This document shows positions 53,395 through 62,197 of a DNA stretch of 64,000 nt, piece after piece (position 1 is the first letter of the stretch; each line of letters starts with the position of its first letter). The DNA lies in assembly GCF_947500125.1 (NCBI RefSeq), contig NZ_CANMRA010000012.1, positions 1 to 64,000 on the forward strand, read 5' to 3'. The notes below the pieces were generated by a model. It did no database searches and was not told the DNA's origin. It was given only the letters and a program-made list of their open reading frames with translations. The stretch is from an uncultured Kocuria sp. GTDB taxonomy: Bacteria; Actinomycetota; Actinomycetes; Actinomycetales; Micrococcaceae. Made by a program: the position numbers and the translations under genes.

Positions 53395-54861
53395 TCACAC
53401 CTCGGGGGCGTCGTCGGCGGGCTCGATGCCCGGCACGCGCACGGTCATCGTCGCCCCGCCGCCGGGGGTCCCGGTGAGCCGCACGGTGCCGTCGTGCTGC
53501 TGGACGATCGCGGCCACGATCGACAGTCCCAGCCCCGTGCCGCCGGTCTCCCGCGTGCGGGAGGAGTCGGCCCGGTAGAAGCGCTCGAAGACGCGCTCCG
53601 CGTCCTCGCCCTGGATGCCCGGGCCGTGGTCGCGCACCTGCAGGACGGCGTTGAAGGAGTCGTCCACCGAGCGCTCCACGCCCACCGCGATCTCGATCGG
53701 CGTGCCCTCCGGGGTGTAGCGCAGGGCGTTGGTCACGAGGTTCGCCACGACCTGCCGCAGCCGGAACTCGTCACCGTGCACCCACGCCGAGACCGGTGAC
53801 CCGCCCCCCAGGCCCTCGACGGCGATCCGCCGGTCGGGGGCCGAGACCCGGGCGTCCCCGGCCGCGTCGAACGCGAGGTGCAGCAGGTCCACGTCGACGT
53901 TCTCGCCGGGCCGCCGCTCGTCGAGGCGCGCGAGCATCAGCAGGTCCTCCACGAGCTGCGTCATCCGCTTGGCCTCCGACTCGATCCGGGACATCGCGCC
54001 GGCCACGTCCTCGGGCTCCTGCAGGGCGCCGTGCCGGTAGAGCTCCGAGTAGCCGCGGATGGTCACCAGGGGCGTGCGCAGCTCGTGGGAGGCGTCGGCC
54101 ACGAACCGCCGCAGCTTGGCCTCGGACCGGGTCCGGGCGTCGAAGGCGTCCTCGATGTGGCCGAGCATCGCGTTGAGGGAGGCCGAGAGCTGGCCGATCT
54201 CCGTCTGCCGGTTGTAGCCCTCCATGCGCTGGGAGAGGTCGCCCTCCGCGATGCGGGCGGCGGTCTGCTCCACGCGGTGCAGGGGCGCGAACGCGCGGGT
54301 GACCAGGACCCAGCCGACGGCCATGGCCGCGAACAGGGTCGCCACGCCGAAGCTCAGCGTCAGGAGGGTCACCGCGCTGAGCATGGCGTTCATGTCGTCG
54401 AGCGGCTCGACGACCGCCACCACCAGGTTCAGCCGCTCCGTCTCGGCTGCGACCACCCGCCACCGGCGGTCCGGGGCGTCCACGGAGCCCACGGTCGTCG
54501 GCTCGAAGGGGTTCTCCCGCACCTGCTCGAGGTTGATCTGCGAGAGGTCGGGCCGGCGCTCGAGCACTCCGTCGGGCGTGTGCACCGCCTCGGCGAGCGT
54601 TCTCCCCTCGGCGTCGAGCAGGAACCCGGCGTGGGGCACCTGCACGCCCTGCCCGCTGCCCATGTCGGCCACCAGCACCGTGGAGACCGACCGGACGGAG
54701 TCCTCAAGCCCGCGGTCGATGTCGTTCAGGAGCGAGGTCCGCAGCACCGAGATCGCCACGAAGCTCGTCACCAGGATGGACAGCGCCAGGAGCAGACCCG
54801 TGAGCACCATGAGCTGTGAGCGCAGCGAGGCCGAGCGCCACCGGGAGGACAGGGTGTGCAT
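53395..54861 (-). CDS. Sensor histidine kinase of an OmpR-type two-component system
   Basis: 488 residues. Membrane helices at about 18-40 and 163-187 flank a 120-residue extracellular sensor. HAMP is at about 188-240. HisKA contains VADASHELRTPLVTIRGYSEL with phospho-accepting His259, and the ATPase domain shows NLVTNALRYTP (N box), DHGPGI (G1) and GGTGLGLSIV (G2). The sensor domain is not a recognised type. It is encoded 12 nt after the response regulator. Sequence most resembles the MprB/TcrY/PrrB-like actinobacterial group, but the signal is unknown. Confidence 0.92.
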   Translation of the reverse strand: MHTLSSRWRSASLRSQLMVLTGLLLALSILVTSFVAISVLRTSLLNDIDRGLEDSVRSVSTVLVADMGSGQGVQVPHAGFLLDAEGRTLAEAVHTPDGVLERRPDLSQINLEQVRENPFEPTTVGSVDAPDRRWRVVAAETERLNLVVAVVEPLDDMNAMLSAVTLLTLSFGVATLFAAMAVGWVLVTRAFAPLHRVEQTAARIAEGDLSQRMEGYNRQTEIGQLSASLNAMLGHIEDAFDARTRSEAKLRRFVADASHELRTPLVTIRGYSELYRHGALQEPEDVAGAMSRIESEAKRMTQLVEDLLMLARLDERRPGENVDVDLLHLAFDAAGDARVSAPDRRIAVEGLGGGSPVSAWVHGDEFRLRQVVANLVTNALRYTPEGTPIEIAVGVERSVDDSFNAVLQVRDHGPGIQGEDAERVFERFYRADSSRTRETGGTGLGLSIVAAIVQQHDGTVRLTGTPGGGATMTVRVPGIEPADDAPEV

Positions 54862-54873
54862 CCCGGGACCGGG

Positions 54874-55587
54874 TCAGTGGTTCTTGTGCGAGGACCGCAG
54901 GAGGTAGCCGACGCCGCGCTTGGTGTGGATCAGCGGCGGCAGCTCCGGGTCGTTGTCGATCTTCCGGCGCAGGTAGGAGATGTAGGACTCCACGATCGAG
55001 GCGTCCCCGTTGAAGTCGTACTCCCACACGTGGTCGAGGATCTGCGCCTTGGACAGCACCCGGTTCGGGTTGAGCATGAGGTAGCGCAGCAGCTTGAACT
55101 CGGTGGGGGACAGGTCGATCTCGCGATCTCCCCGGAACACCTCGTGCGCGTCGTCGTCGAGGACCAGGTCGTCCACGCGCAGCCGGGAGTCGTCCTCCTC
55201 GGCGGGCTGCGTGCGGCGCAGGACGGCGCGGATGCGGGCGACGACCTCGTCGAGGCTGAAGGGCTTGGTGACGTAGTCGTCACCGCCCACGGTCAGCCCG
55301 GTGACCTTGTCCTCGGTCTCGTCCTTGGCCGTGAGGAAGAGGATCGGGAAGTGCCGCCCGGACGCGCGCAGCTTGCGGGTGACGGAGAAGCCGTCCATGT
55401 CCGGGAGCATGACGTCGAGCACCGCGAGGTCCGGGTTCTCGGACTCCGCCTTGGCGAGGGCGTCACGGCCGTTGGCGGCGGTGACCACCTCGAAGCCGGC
55501 GAAGCGCAGGGACGTGGCCAGCAGCTCGAGGATGTTGGGCTCGTCGTCGACGACGAGCAGTTTCGCTTCGGGGTTCTCGTTCTTCAC
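54874..55587 (-). CDS. OmpR/PhoB-family response regulator
   Basis: 237 residues from GTG 55587; an ATG at 55596 is possible. The receiver domain has LLVVDDEPNI, phospho-accepting Asp58 in LAVLDVMLPDMDG, FLTAKD and TKPFSL. The winged-helix output domain has LSPTEFKLLRYLMLNPNRVLSKAQIL and IVESYISYLRRKID. It is transcribed first, 12 nt before the kinase gene. A GAAAAT box ends 7 nt before the GTG, so the transcript may be leaderless. Target genes cannot be told. Confidence 0.93.
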   Translation of the reverse strand: MKNENPEAKLLVVDDEPNILELLATSLRFAGFEVVTAANGRDALAKAESENPDLAVLDVMLPDMDGFSVTRKLRASGRHFPILFLTAKDETEDKVTGLTVGGDDYVTKPFSLDEVVARIRAVLRRTQPAEEDDSRLRVDDLVLDDDAHEVFRGDREIDLSPTEFKLLRYLMLNPNRVLSKAQILDHVWEYDFNGDASIVESYISYLRRKIDNDPELPPLIHTKRGVGYLLRSSHKNH

Positions 55588-55632
55588 GCCACCCATTTTC
55601 TCGGAACACCCTGAACGCCGCCTGAACGGCGG

Positions 55633-57309
55633 TCACCGGTCCTCCGGGAGTTCGCCGGGGGCCTCGACGGCCGCGGCGTCGACGATCCGGTAGGCGTAGC
55701 CCTGCTCCGCGAGGAAACGGCGGCGCTTGGCCGCGTAGCCGGCGTCCACGGTGTCGCGGGCCACCACGGTGTAGAACGTCGCCGGGCGGCCGTCGCGCTT
55801 GGGCCGCAGCAGCCGGCCCAGGCGCTGCGCCTCCTCCTGCCGCGAGCCGAAGGCCCCCGAGACCTGCACCGCGACCGAGGCCTCCGGCAGGTCGACCGAG
55901 AAGTTCGCGACCTTCGAGACCACGAGCACCGGCAGCTCCCCGGCACGGAACGCGGCGAAGAGCTTCTCCCGCCGTGCCGTGCTCGTGCTGCCCTTGAGCA
56001 CCGGGGCGTCGAGCAGCGCGCCCAGCTCGTCGAGCTGGTCCAGGAACTGCCCGATCACGAGCACCGGCTCCCCGCGGTGGCGCGCCACGAGCCGGGCGAC
56101 GACGTCGAGCTTGTGCGGGGAGGACGAGGCGAGGCGGTGCCGGTCGGCGTCCTCGGCGGAGGCGTAGGCCATCCGGTCCGCGAGGGGCAGCTCCACCCGG
56201 ACCTCGACGCAGTCGGCGGGTGCGATGTGGCCCTGGGCCTCGATCTCCCGCCACAGCGCGTCGTAGCGCTTGGGGCCGATGAGGGAGAACACCTCGCCCT
56301 CCCGGTGGTCCTCGCGCACCAGGGTGGCCGTGAGGCCCAGCCGGCGCCGCGCCTGCAGCTCTGCGGTCATCCGGAACACGGGGGCGGGCAGCAGGTGCAC
56401 CTCGTCGTAGACGATCAGCCCCCAGTCGTGGCCGTCGAGCAGTTCCAGGTGGGGGTGGATCCCGCCGCGGCGCGCGGTCAGCACCTGGTAGGTGGCGATC
56501 GTCACGGGGCGGACCTCCTTGACGGCCCCGGAGTACTCACCGATCTCGTCCTCCGCGAGGGTGGTCCGGCGCAGCAGCTCGGCCTTCCACTGCCGCGCCG
56601 AGACCGTGTTCGTGACCAGGACGAGCGTCGTCGTGGAGCTCGCGGCCATGACCCCGGCGCCCACCAGCGTCTTGCCGGCGCCGCAGGGCAGGACGACGAC
56701 GCCGCTGCCGCCCGCCCAGAAGTTCTCCACGGCGTGGCGCTGGTACGGGCGCAGGGCCCAGGCCTCGCCGGTGACCGGGTCCGTCTCCGTCAGGGCGACG
56801 GGGTGGGGCGTGCCGTCCACGTAGCCGGCCCGGTCCTCCGCCGGCCAGCCCACGGTGAGCAGCAGTTGCTTGAGCTGGCCGCGCGCGCTCGCGTGCACCA
56901 CCGTGGTGGCGCCGTCGATGCGGGGACCGAGCAGCGGGGCGATCCTGCGGTGCCGGGCGATCTCCTCCAGGACGGGGGCGTCGTGGCTGCGCAGCACGAG
57001 CCCGTGCACGGGGTCCTTCTCGAGCACGAGCCGGCCGTAGCGGGACATCGTCTCGTCGATGTCCAGGAGCAGGGCGTGGGGGACCGGGAAGCGGGACCGG
57101 GTGAGGAGGACGTCGAGCACCTGCTCGGCGTCCAGCCCGGCGGCCCGGGCGTTCCACAGGCCCAGCGGGGTGATGCGGTAGGTGTGCACGTGCTCCGGGG
57201 CGCGCTCGAGCTCGGCGAAGGCGGCGAGCTCCCGCCGGGCGTCGTCGGCGTCCTCGTGGTCGAGCTCGAGCAGCACGGTCCGGTCGCTCTGGACGATCAG
57301 GGGTCCCAC
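55633..57309 (-). CDS. XPB/ERCC3-type DNA repair helicase
   Basis: 558 residues from GTG. An N-terminal XPB damage-recognition-like region (about 1-190) is followed by a superfamily 2 helicase: LRPYQRHAVENF (Q-like motif), LPCGAGKT (Walker A), IVYDEVH (DEVH box), LTATLVRED (motif III), and the second RecA half with VKGST, VVSKVANFSVDLP and QRLGRLLRP (motif VI). Bacterial XPB unwinds DNA 3'-5'. Its start overlaps the end of the helicase-associated gene by 13 nt, a pairing conserved in Actinobacteria. Confidence 0.92.
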   Translation of the reverse strand: MGPLIVQSDRTVLLELDHEDADDARRELAAFAELERAPEHVHTYRITPLGLWNARAAGLDAEQVLDVLLTRSRFPVPHALLLDIDETMSRYGRLVLEKDPVHGLVLRSHDAPVLEEIARHRRIAPLLGPRIDGATTVVHASARGQLKQLLLTVGWPAEDRAGYVDGTPHPVALTETDPVTGEAWALRPYQRHAVENFWAGGSGVVVLPCGAGKTLVGAGVMAASSTTTLVLVTNTVSARQWKAELLRRTTLAEDEIGEYSGAVKEVRPVTIATYQVLTARRGGIHPHLELLDGHDWGLIVYDEVHLLPAPVFRMTAELQARRRLGLTATLVREDHREGEVFSLIGPKRYDALWREIEAQGHIAPADCVEVRVELPLADRMAYASAEDADRHRLASSSPHKLDVVARLVARHRGEPVLVIGQFLDQLDELGALLDAPVLKGSTSTARREKLFAAFRAGELPVLVVSKVANFSVDLPEASVAVQVSGAFGSRQEEAQRLGRLLRPKRDGRPATFYTVVARDTVDAGYAAKRRRFLAEQGYAYRIVDAAAVEAPGELPEDR

Positions 57310-59435
57310 GGGGCGGCTCCTCCGTTGTCGGTCGGGTTGTCGGTCGGGTCATGGGTCGGGTCGTCGGCAGGATCGTCGATCGGGCGCCGCAACCGGTCCC
57401 GGCCGGTGAGCCGGTCCACCAGCTCCTGGATCTCCGCCGCTGAGGGGACGGGCAGGCGCGGAGCGGGGACCTCGAGCAGCAGGGTCGGGTCCGCGGCCGG
57501 GACCGGCGGGGCGGGCTCCGCGGGGGCGACGTCTAGCGCCGGCTCCGTGCCCGTGGCCCGGACGGCGGCCGCGAGCTCGCGGAGCTCGCCGTCCCGGCCG
57601 GCCGGTCCCCGGCGCCGGCCGGGGACCTCCTCGCCGGGGCCGACCACGAGCACGCCGGGCGCGGGCCGGCGCAGCCGCCGCCCCGCGAGGTCCGGGGAGC
57701 CGGCGAGCGCCTCCAGCAGCTCGTCCTCACCGGTGAGCACCCAGTCCGCCCGGGTGATCCGGATCCGCCCGTGCCCCCGGCCCGCCTCCTCGACCAGGTA
57801 GGCCAGGGCCTGCGGCACCGTGCCCCGGCCGTGCTCCTCGAGCCACGCCAGGATCGAGGGCGGGGTCCAGCCTGCGTCGAGCGCGCGGTGCAGGGAGCGC
57901 TCGCTGAAACGGTGCCGCGGGACCGGCCCGTGGCCCTCCGGCTCCGCCAGCCGGTCGAGGGCGCGGGCCACGTCCGGGGCGAGGTAGCCGGTGGCCGTGG
58001 CCGTGAGGTCGCTCTGCAGCAGCACGGTCCGCGAGGGCGCCGGGAGCCACCCGGCCACGGAGCGGGCGGCGTCCCCGGGCCGGTCCTCCGCGAGGGCCAG
58101 ACCGGGAGCAGTGAGGACGTCGGCGCCCAGCAGACCGAGCTCGGCGGCCTCCGTCAGCATCCCCGGGCCCCACCGGTCCAGGGCCCTGGCCAGACGGGGG
58201 CGCCGCCAGCGGGCGAGCGCCAGGACGTCCTCGGGGCCGTGGCCACCCGGCGCCCGCTCGGCGAGCTCGGCGTGGGCGGCCAGCAGCGCCCGGCGCACGG
58301 CCGGGGCCTCCGGGGCGTGCGTGCCGCGGGTCAGGACCCCGACGACCGAGCCGTCGGCCAGGGGCAGACCCACCGCCGAGGGGACGACGTCGGAGGCCAG
58401 CCACGACCGCACCACGTGCCACCACTGGTCGGTGCGCTCGGCGTCCTCGAAGGGCGCCGGCGCGGGGCGCCAGGCCGAGGTGTCCGGGTCCAGCCGCACG
58501 AGCCCGGCGAGCTCGCCCAGGCCGAGGAGGCGGACGAGCTCAGCGTGCTCGACGCCCAGGGCCGAGCGCAGGCGGCGCAGCTCGCGCACGCCGATCGCGC
58601 CCGCCCGCAGGGTGCTCAGCGGCCGGGCCCGCAGCTCGGCGCGCAGCGCCGCGGTGCGCCGCAGCAGCTGCTCGACCGCCGCGGCGGCGGCGTTGTCCCG
58701 CACCCGGTTGGGCACGCGCGCGCCCGGCCGGACGGGCGGCTCCAGGGACATCGTGGCCCAGGGGTCGGGACCGCGCAGGAGCAGGCCGACCTCCCGGGGG
58801 AGCTCCACGTGGCGGGAGTCCACGGGGAACAGGACGCCGTGGGCCAGGAGCCAGTCGACGGGCCGGGCGTCGGCGTCGGCCGCGGGGTCGGTACGGCGCA
58901 GGGCATCGGGCAGGGCGCCCACGGGACGGGAGCGGAACCGTTCGAGGACCTCCCGCACCGGTGCGGGCCACCGCGCGAGCTCCTCGGCGGTGCGGGGCCC
59001 GGCCACGGGTCCCGCCGCGGCCGGTGCGTCACCGCGCAGGCGTGCGGCGAGGGCCGCGAGCACCGGCCGGGGGCGGCCGAGGCCCGCCGGATAGCGGCCG
59101 AGGGCCTCCGCCAGCCCGGGCACGAGCCGCAGCGCGTCGCCGTCCCGGTGCACGAGACCCAGGCGGTGCAGCCGGTCCCAGGGCGGGCCGGCCGGCAGGC
59201 GCGCGGCGGGCCCGTCCGGCGGGCCCAGCACCACGGCGCGCTCGACGGCGTCCAGCTCGGGCCGGGAGAGCGCGTCGAGGGCCCGGCGCAGCCCCGCACG
59301 GGACAGCAGCGCCTCGGCGAGGTCCTCGACCGACGCCGTGCCCGGGCGCACGGCGTCCGGCCGGGCGGCGAGCAGCTCGCGCAGCTCGGCCGGGGAGCGG
59401 GACGCGAGATCCCGGAGCAGGCCGTCCGGGAGCAC
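57297..59435 (-). CDS. Helicase-associated domain protein (Helicase_C_3 type), partner of XPB
   Basis: 712 residues. It is Leu/Arg/Pro-rich with no ATPase motif. The C-terminal part (about 440-640) fits the XPB/Ssl2-like N-terminal or helicase_C_3 domain (FSERSLHRALDAGWTPPSILAWLEEHG, LVEEAGRGHGRIRITRADWVL). The N-terminal part contains repeated winged-helix-like segments (SRAGLRRALDALSRPELDAV). It is translated just before XPB, with overlap, and probably forms a complex with it in DNA repair. That role is inferred from genomic pairing. Confidence 0.8.
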   Translation of the reverse strand: MLPDGLLRDLASRSPAELRELLAARPDAVRPGTASVEDLAEALLSRAGLRRALDALSRPELDAVERAVVLGPPDGPAARLPAGPPWDRLHRLGLVHRDGDALRLVPGLAEALGRYPAGLGRPRPVLAALAARLRGDAPAAAGPVAGPRTAEELARWPAPVREVLERFRSRPVGALPDALRRTDPAADADARPVDWLLAHGVLFPVDSRHVELPREVGLLLRGPDPWATMSLEPPVRPGARVPNRVRDNAAAAAVEQLLRRTAALRAELRARPLSTLRAGAIGVRELRRLRSALGVEHAELVRLLGLGELAGLVRLDPDTSAWRPAPAPFEDAERTDQWWHVVRSWLASDVVPSAVGLPLADGSVVGVLTRGTHAPEAPAVRRALLAAHAELAERAPGGHGPEDVLALARWRRPRLARALDRWGPGMLTEAAELGLLGADVLTAPGLALAEDRPGDAARSVAGWLPAPSRTVLLQSDLTATATGYLAPDVARALDRLAEPEGHGPVPRHRFSERSLHRALDAGWTPPSILAWLEEHGRGTVPQALAYLVEEAGRGHGRIRITRADWVLTGEDELLEALAGSPDLAGRRLRRPAPGVLVVGPGEEVPGRRRGPAGRDGELRELAAAVRATGTEPALDVAPAEPAPPVPAADPTLLLEVPAPRLPVPSAAEIQELVDRLTGRDRLRRPIDDPADDPTHDPTDNPTDNGGAAPWDP

Positions 59436-59438
59436 GGA

Positions 59439-59696
59439 TCAGGCCCGGCGGCGGCGCAGCAGGGAGCGCACGAGGACCGCGCAGAACAGCAGGAACGCCA
59501 CGGGGAGCGCGAACCACGGAACCACCGTGAGCCCGTCCCAGGGGTCCGCGCCGACGGCCTTGAGCACCAGCAGCAGGGCGAGGCACACCGCGCACACCAG
59601 GCCGAGCACGACCGCGGAGACGCCGAGGACGTCGACCCCGGGGTGTCGGGCGGTGCGGTTCGCGGGCGCGGCCGCACGGTCGTCGGAAGCAGGCAT
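59439..59696 (-). CDS. Small two-helix membrane protein
   Basis: 85 residues. Two membrane helices, DVLGVSAVVLGLVCAVCLALLLVL and VVPWFALPVAFLLFCAVLVRSLL, follow a 20-residue hydrophilic N-tail, with a basic RRRRA end. No family is recognised. It lies 3 nt before the helicase-associated gene and is probably in the same operon. Confidence 0.65.
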   Translation of the reverse strand: MPASDDRAAAPANRTARHPGVDVLGVSAVVLGLVCAVCLALLLVLKAVGADPWDGLTVVPWFALPVAFLLFCAVLVRSLLRRRRA

Positions 59697-59849
59697 GGGT
59701 CCAGAATACCGAGCGGAGCGGTGTGCTGCTGACCGCGCCCGGCGGTCCCCGCCCGCGGAGCAGGGCTAGAATGGGAGGTTCCACAGGGTGGCCCGGCGGC
59801 AGTGACCGACGGGCCGCCCCTCCACGAACACGAGGACGAGGGAGACAGC

Positions 59850-60233
59850 GTGCCCACCGGCAAGGTCAAGTGGTTCGATGCGAAGAAGGGCTTCGGCTTC
59901 CTGGCGGCCGACGACGGCCAGGAAGTGTTCCTGCCCTCCTCGGCGCTGCCCTCCGGGGCCACCACGGTGAAGCCGGGTACGCGGATGGAGTTCGGGGTCG
60001 CCCAGGGCCGGCGCGGCGCGCAGGCGCTCTCCGCCCGGATCCTGGACCGGACCCCGTCGGTCGCAAAGAACGTCCGGAAGCCCGCCGACGAGATGGCGGT
60101 CATCACGGAGGACCTCATTAAGCTCCTGGACGACATGTCCAACGGGCTGCACCGGGGCCGCTACCCCGACTCCCCGCACGGGAAGAAGATCGCCGCGATC
60201 CTGCGCACGGTGGCCGACAACCTGGACGTCTGA
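59850..60233 (+). CDS. Cold-shock domain protein with C-terminal extension
   Basis: 127 residues from GTG 59850, with GAGGGAGA upstream. Residues 1-65 form the CSD: TGKVKWFDAKKGFGFL with RNP1 (KGFGF). RNP2 reads EVFLPSSAL in place of the usual VFVHYSAI, losing the aromatic and His. The extra 60 residues are helical (EDLIKLLDDMSNGLHRGRYPD) and typical of an actinobacterial subgroup. It binds single-stranded RNA or DNA. A 13-bp repeat array follows the gene. Confidence 0.9.
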   Translation: MPTGKVKWFDAKKGFGFLAADDGQEVFLPSSALPSGATTVKPGTRMEFGVAQGRRGAQALSARILDRTPSVAKNVRKPADEMAVITEDLIKLLDDMSNGLHRGRYPDSPHGKKIAAILRTVADNLDV

Positions 60234-60275
60234 GGCCACCGCCCCGAGCGCCCGCCGCGGGGACCAGCTCCACCA

Positions 60276-60353
60276 CCGGGACCCACGACCGGGACTCATG
60301 ACCGGGACCCACGACCGGGACCCACCACCGGCATCCATCGCCGACATCCAGCA
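60276..60353. repeat. 13-bp tandem repeat, six decaying copies
   Basis: CCGGGACCCACGA and variants repeat from the csp stop region up to the ribosome site of the DUF3027 gene. The first and third units are identical; units five and six have drifted. It is non-coding. Confidence 0.78.
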
Positions 60354-60368
60354 CGAGGGAGACCAGCA

Positions 60369-60923
60369 GTGACCGAGGAGACCGTCCAGGACGCGACCGA
60401 CGAGGCCGTGCCCCCGGCGCCCGAGCCGGCGACACCGGCGCCCCGCCGCCGCCGGGCCCCGAAGCAGGACCCCCTGCTCGTGGCCGACGTCGCCACGGCC
60501 CGCGCCGGGGTGGAGCAGATCGCGGAGCCCTCGCAGATCGGCCCCGGGCACCGGGTGACGGTGGAGGAGGACCGGCTGGTGGTCCACCTCTTCGAGTGCA
60601 CGCTGCCCGGCTACCGGGGCTGGAACTGGTTCGCGAGCCTGGCCCGCGCCCCGCGCAGCAAAGCGGTCACGGTCTGCGAGGTCGGCCTGCTGCCGGGGGA
60701 GGACGCCCTTCTCGCGCCCGAGTGGGTCCCGTGGGCCGCCCGGGTGAGCCCCGAGGAGAAGGCCCAGGAGGAGCAGGACCGGGCCGAGGACGAGGCCGGG
60801 GAGAACGCCGCGGCCGAGGCTTCCGGAGGCGCTCGCGGTGCCTCCGGCGGCGACCGGGCCCCCGAGGACCGCCCCGCGGCCGAGGACGGGTCCGTCCCGC
60901 CGCAGGAGGGCGAGCGGTCCTGA
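60369..60923 (+). CDS. DUF3027 domain protein
   Basis: 184 residues from GTG, with GAGGGAGA upstream. Residues about 35-130 match actinobacterial DUF3027 (GHRVTVEEDRLVVHLFECTLPGYRGWNWF and VCEVGLLPGEDALLAPEWVPW). The tail of 50 residues is Glu/Ala/Gly-rich and disordered. No catalytic motif is seen. A cold-shock gene upstream and an MFS gene downstream are its neighbours, an arrangement often seen in this order. Function is unknown. Confidence 0.82.
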   Translation: MTEETVQDATDEAVPPAPEPATPAPRRRRAPKQDPLLVADVATARAGVEQIAEPSQIGPGHRVTVEEDRLVVHLFECTLPGYRGWNWFASLARAPRSKAVTVCEVGLLPGEDALLAPEWVPWAARVSPEEKAQEEQDRAEDEAGENAAAEASGGARGASGGDRAPEDRPAAEDGSVPPQEGERS

Positions 60924-60976
60924 CCGCTCCGCCGGGGACCGCGGGGACGGACGAGGCCCCGGAGCCCGCGCGCGGA

Positions 60977-62197
60977 ATGTTCCGGTCCTTCCGGTTCCGC
61001 AACTACCGCCTGTGGTTCCTGGGCGCGCTCGTGTCCAACATCGGGACGTGGATGCAGCGCACGGCCCAGTCGTGGCTGGTCTTCGACGAGCTCTCGGACC
61101 ACGACGCCACCGCCATGGGCGTGGTGACGGCCCTGCAGTTCCTGCCCCAGCTCTTCCTCGCGCCCTGGGCCGGCGTGCTCGCGGACCGGCTCGACCGGCG
61201 GCGCCTGCTGCTGTGGACGCAGACGGCCATGGCGGTGCTGGCGGCGGGTCTGGGGGCGCTGGTCCTGGCCGACGCGGCCACCCTGTGGCACGTCTACGGC
61301 TTCGCCCTCGCCCTGGGCGTCGTTTCCACGCTGGACGCCCCTGTGCGCCAGACCTTCGTCTCGGAGATGGTCGACGACGCCTACCTCTCCAACGCCGTGG
61401 CCCTGAACGCGACCTCGTTCAACACGGCCCGGATGATCGGGCCCGCCGTGGCCGGCGTGCTCGTCGCCTCGATCGGGTCGGGCTGGGTGTTCCTCCTCAA
61501 CACGCTGACCTTCGGCGCCATGCTCGCCGCCGTCCTCGCGATCCGCACGGACGAGCTGCGCGGGATGCCCCGGTCCGGGCGGGGGCGGGGGCAGATCCGC
61601 GAGGGACTGGCCTACGTCGGCAGCCGTCCCGACATCGTGGCGGTGCTGATCACGATCTTCCTCATCGGCACCTTCGGGCTGAACTTCGCGGTGTTCCTGG
61701 CGGCCATGGCCGGCCCCGAGTTCGGCCGCGGCTCGGAGACCTTCGGGCTGCTCAACTCGGTCCTCGCGGTCGGCACGGTGGCGGGCGCCCTGCTCTCCGC
61801 CCGGCGGCGCAGCGCCCGGCTGCGCTACGTCTACGGGGGCAGCGCCGTCTTCGCCCTCAGCTGCCTGGGAGCGGCGACGGCGCCCGGCCTCACGCTGTTC
61901 GCGCTGTGGCTGGTCCCCTGCGGGCTGTCCTCGCTGACCATCATGACCACCGCCAACGCGTACGTGCAGTCGACCACCTCGCCGGTGATGCGCGGGCGCG
62001 TCATGAGCCTCTACATGGCGATCTTCATGGGCGGCACCCCGATCGGGGCGCCGGTCGTCGGCTGGATCACCGACGCCCTCGGCGCGCGCTGGGGCATGGG
62101 CGTCGCCGTGGCGGCGGGGCTCGGCGGAGCCCTGGTGGGCTTCGTCGTGTGGTGGCGCCTGCGCGCAGGACGTGCGTCCGCCGAGGACGCCGGCTAG
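60977..62197 (+). CDS. MFS-family transporter (enterobactin-exporter/EntS-like subgroup)
   Basis: 406 residues from ATG 60977; a CTG at 60920 in the DUF3027 stop (CTGA) would add 19 residues with translational coupling. Ten to twelve membrane helices, with the segment FRFRNYRLWFLGALVSNIGTWMQRTAQSWLVF and LADRLDRRRLLL between helices 2 and 3, as in MFS_3 drug or siderophore exporters. Substrate is unknown. Its TAG stop overlaps the stop of the convergent serC gene in a shared CTAG. Confidence 0.82.
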   Translation: MFRSFRFRNYRLWFLGALVSNIGTWMQRTAQSWLVFDELSDHDATAMGVVTALQFLPQLFLAPWAGVLADRLDRRRLLLWTQTAMAVLAAGLGALVLADAATLWHVYGFALALGVVSTLDAPVRQTFVSEMVDDAYLSNAVALNATSFNTARMIGPAVAGVLVASIGSGWVFLLNTLTFGAMLAAVLAIRTDELRGMPRSGRGRGQIREGLAYVGSRPDIVAVLITIFLIGTFGLNFAVFLAAMAGPEFGRGSETFGLLNSVLAVGTVAGALLSARRRSARLRYVYGGSAVFALSCLGAATAPGLTLFALWLVPCGLSSLTIMTTANAYVQSTTSPVMRGRVMSLYMAIFMGGTPIGAPVVGWITDALGARWGMGVAVAAGLGGALVGFVVWWRLRAGRASAEDAG

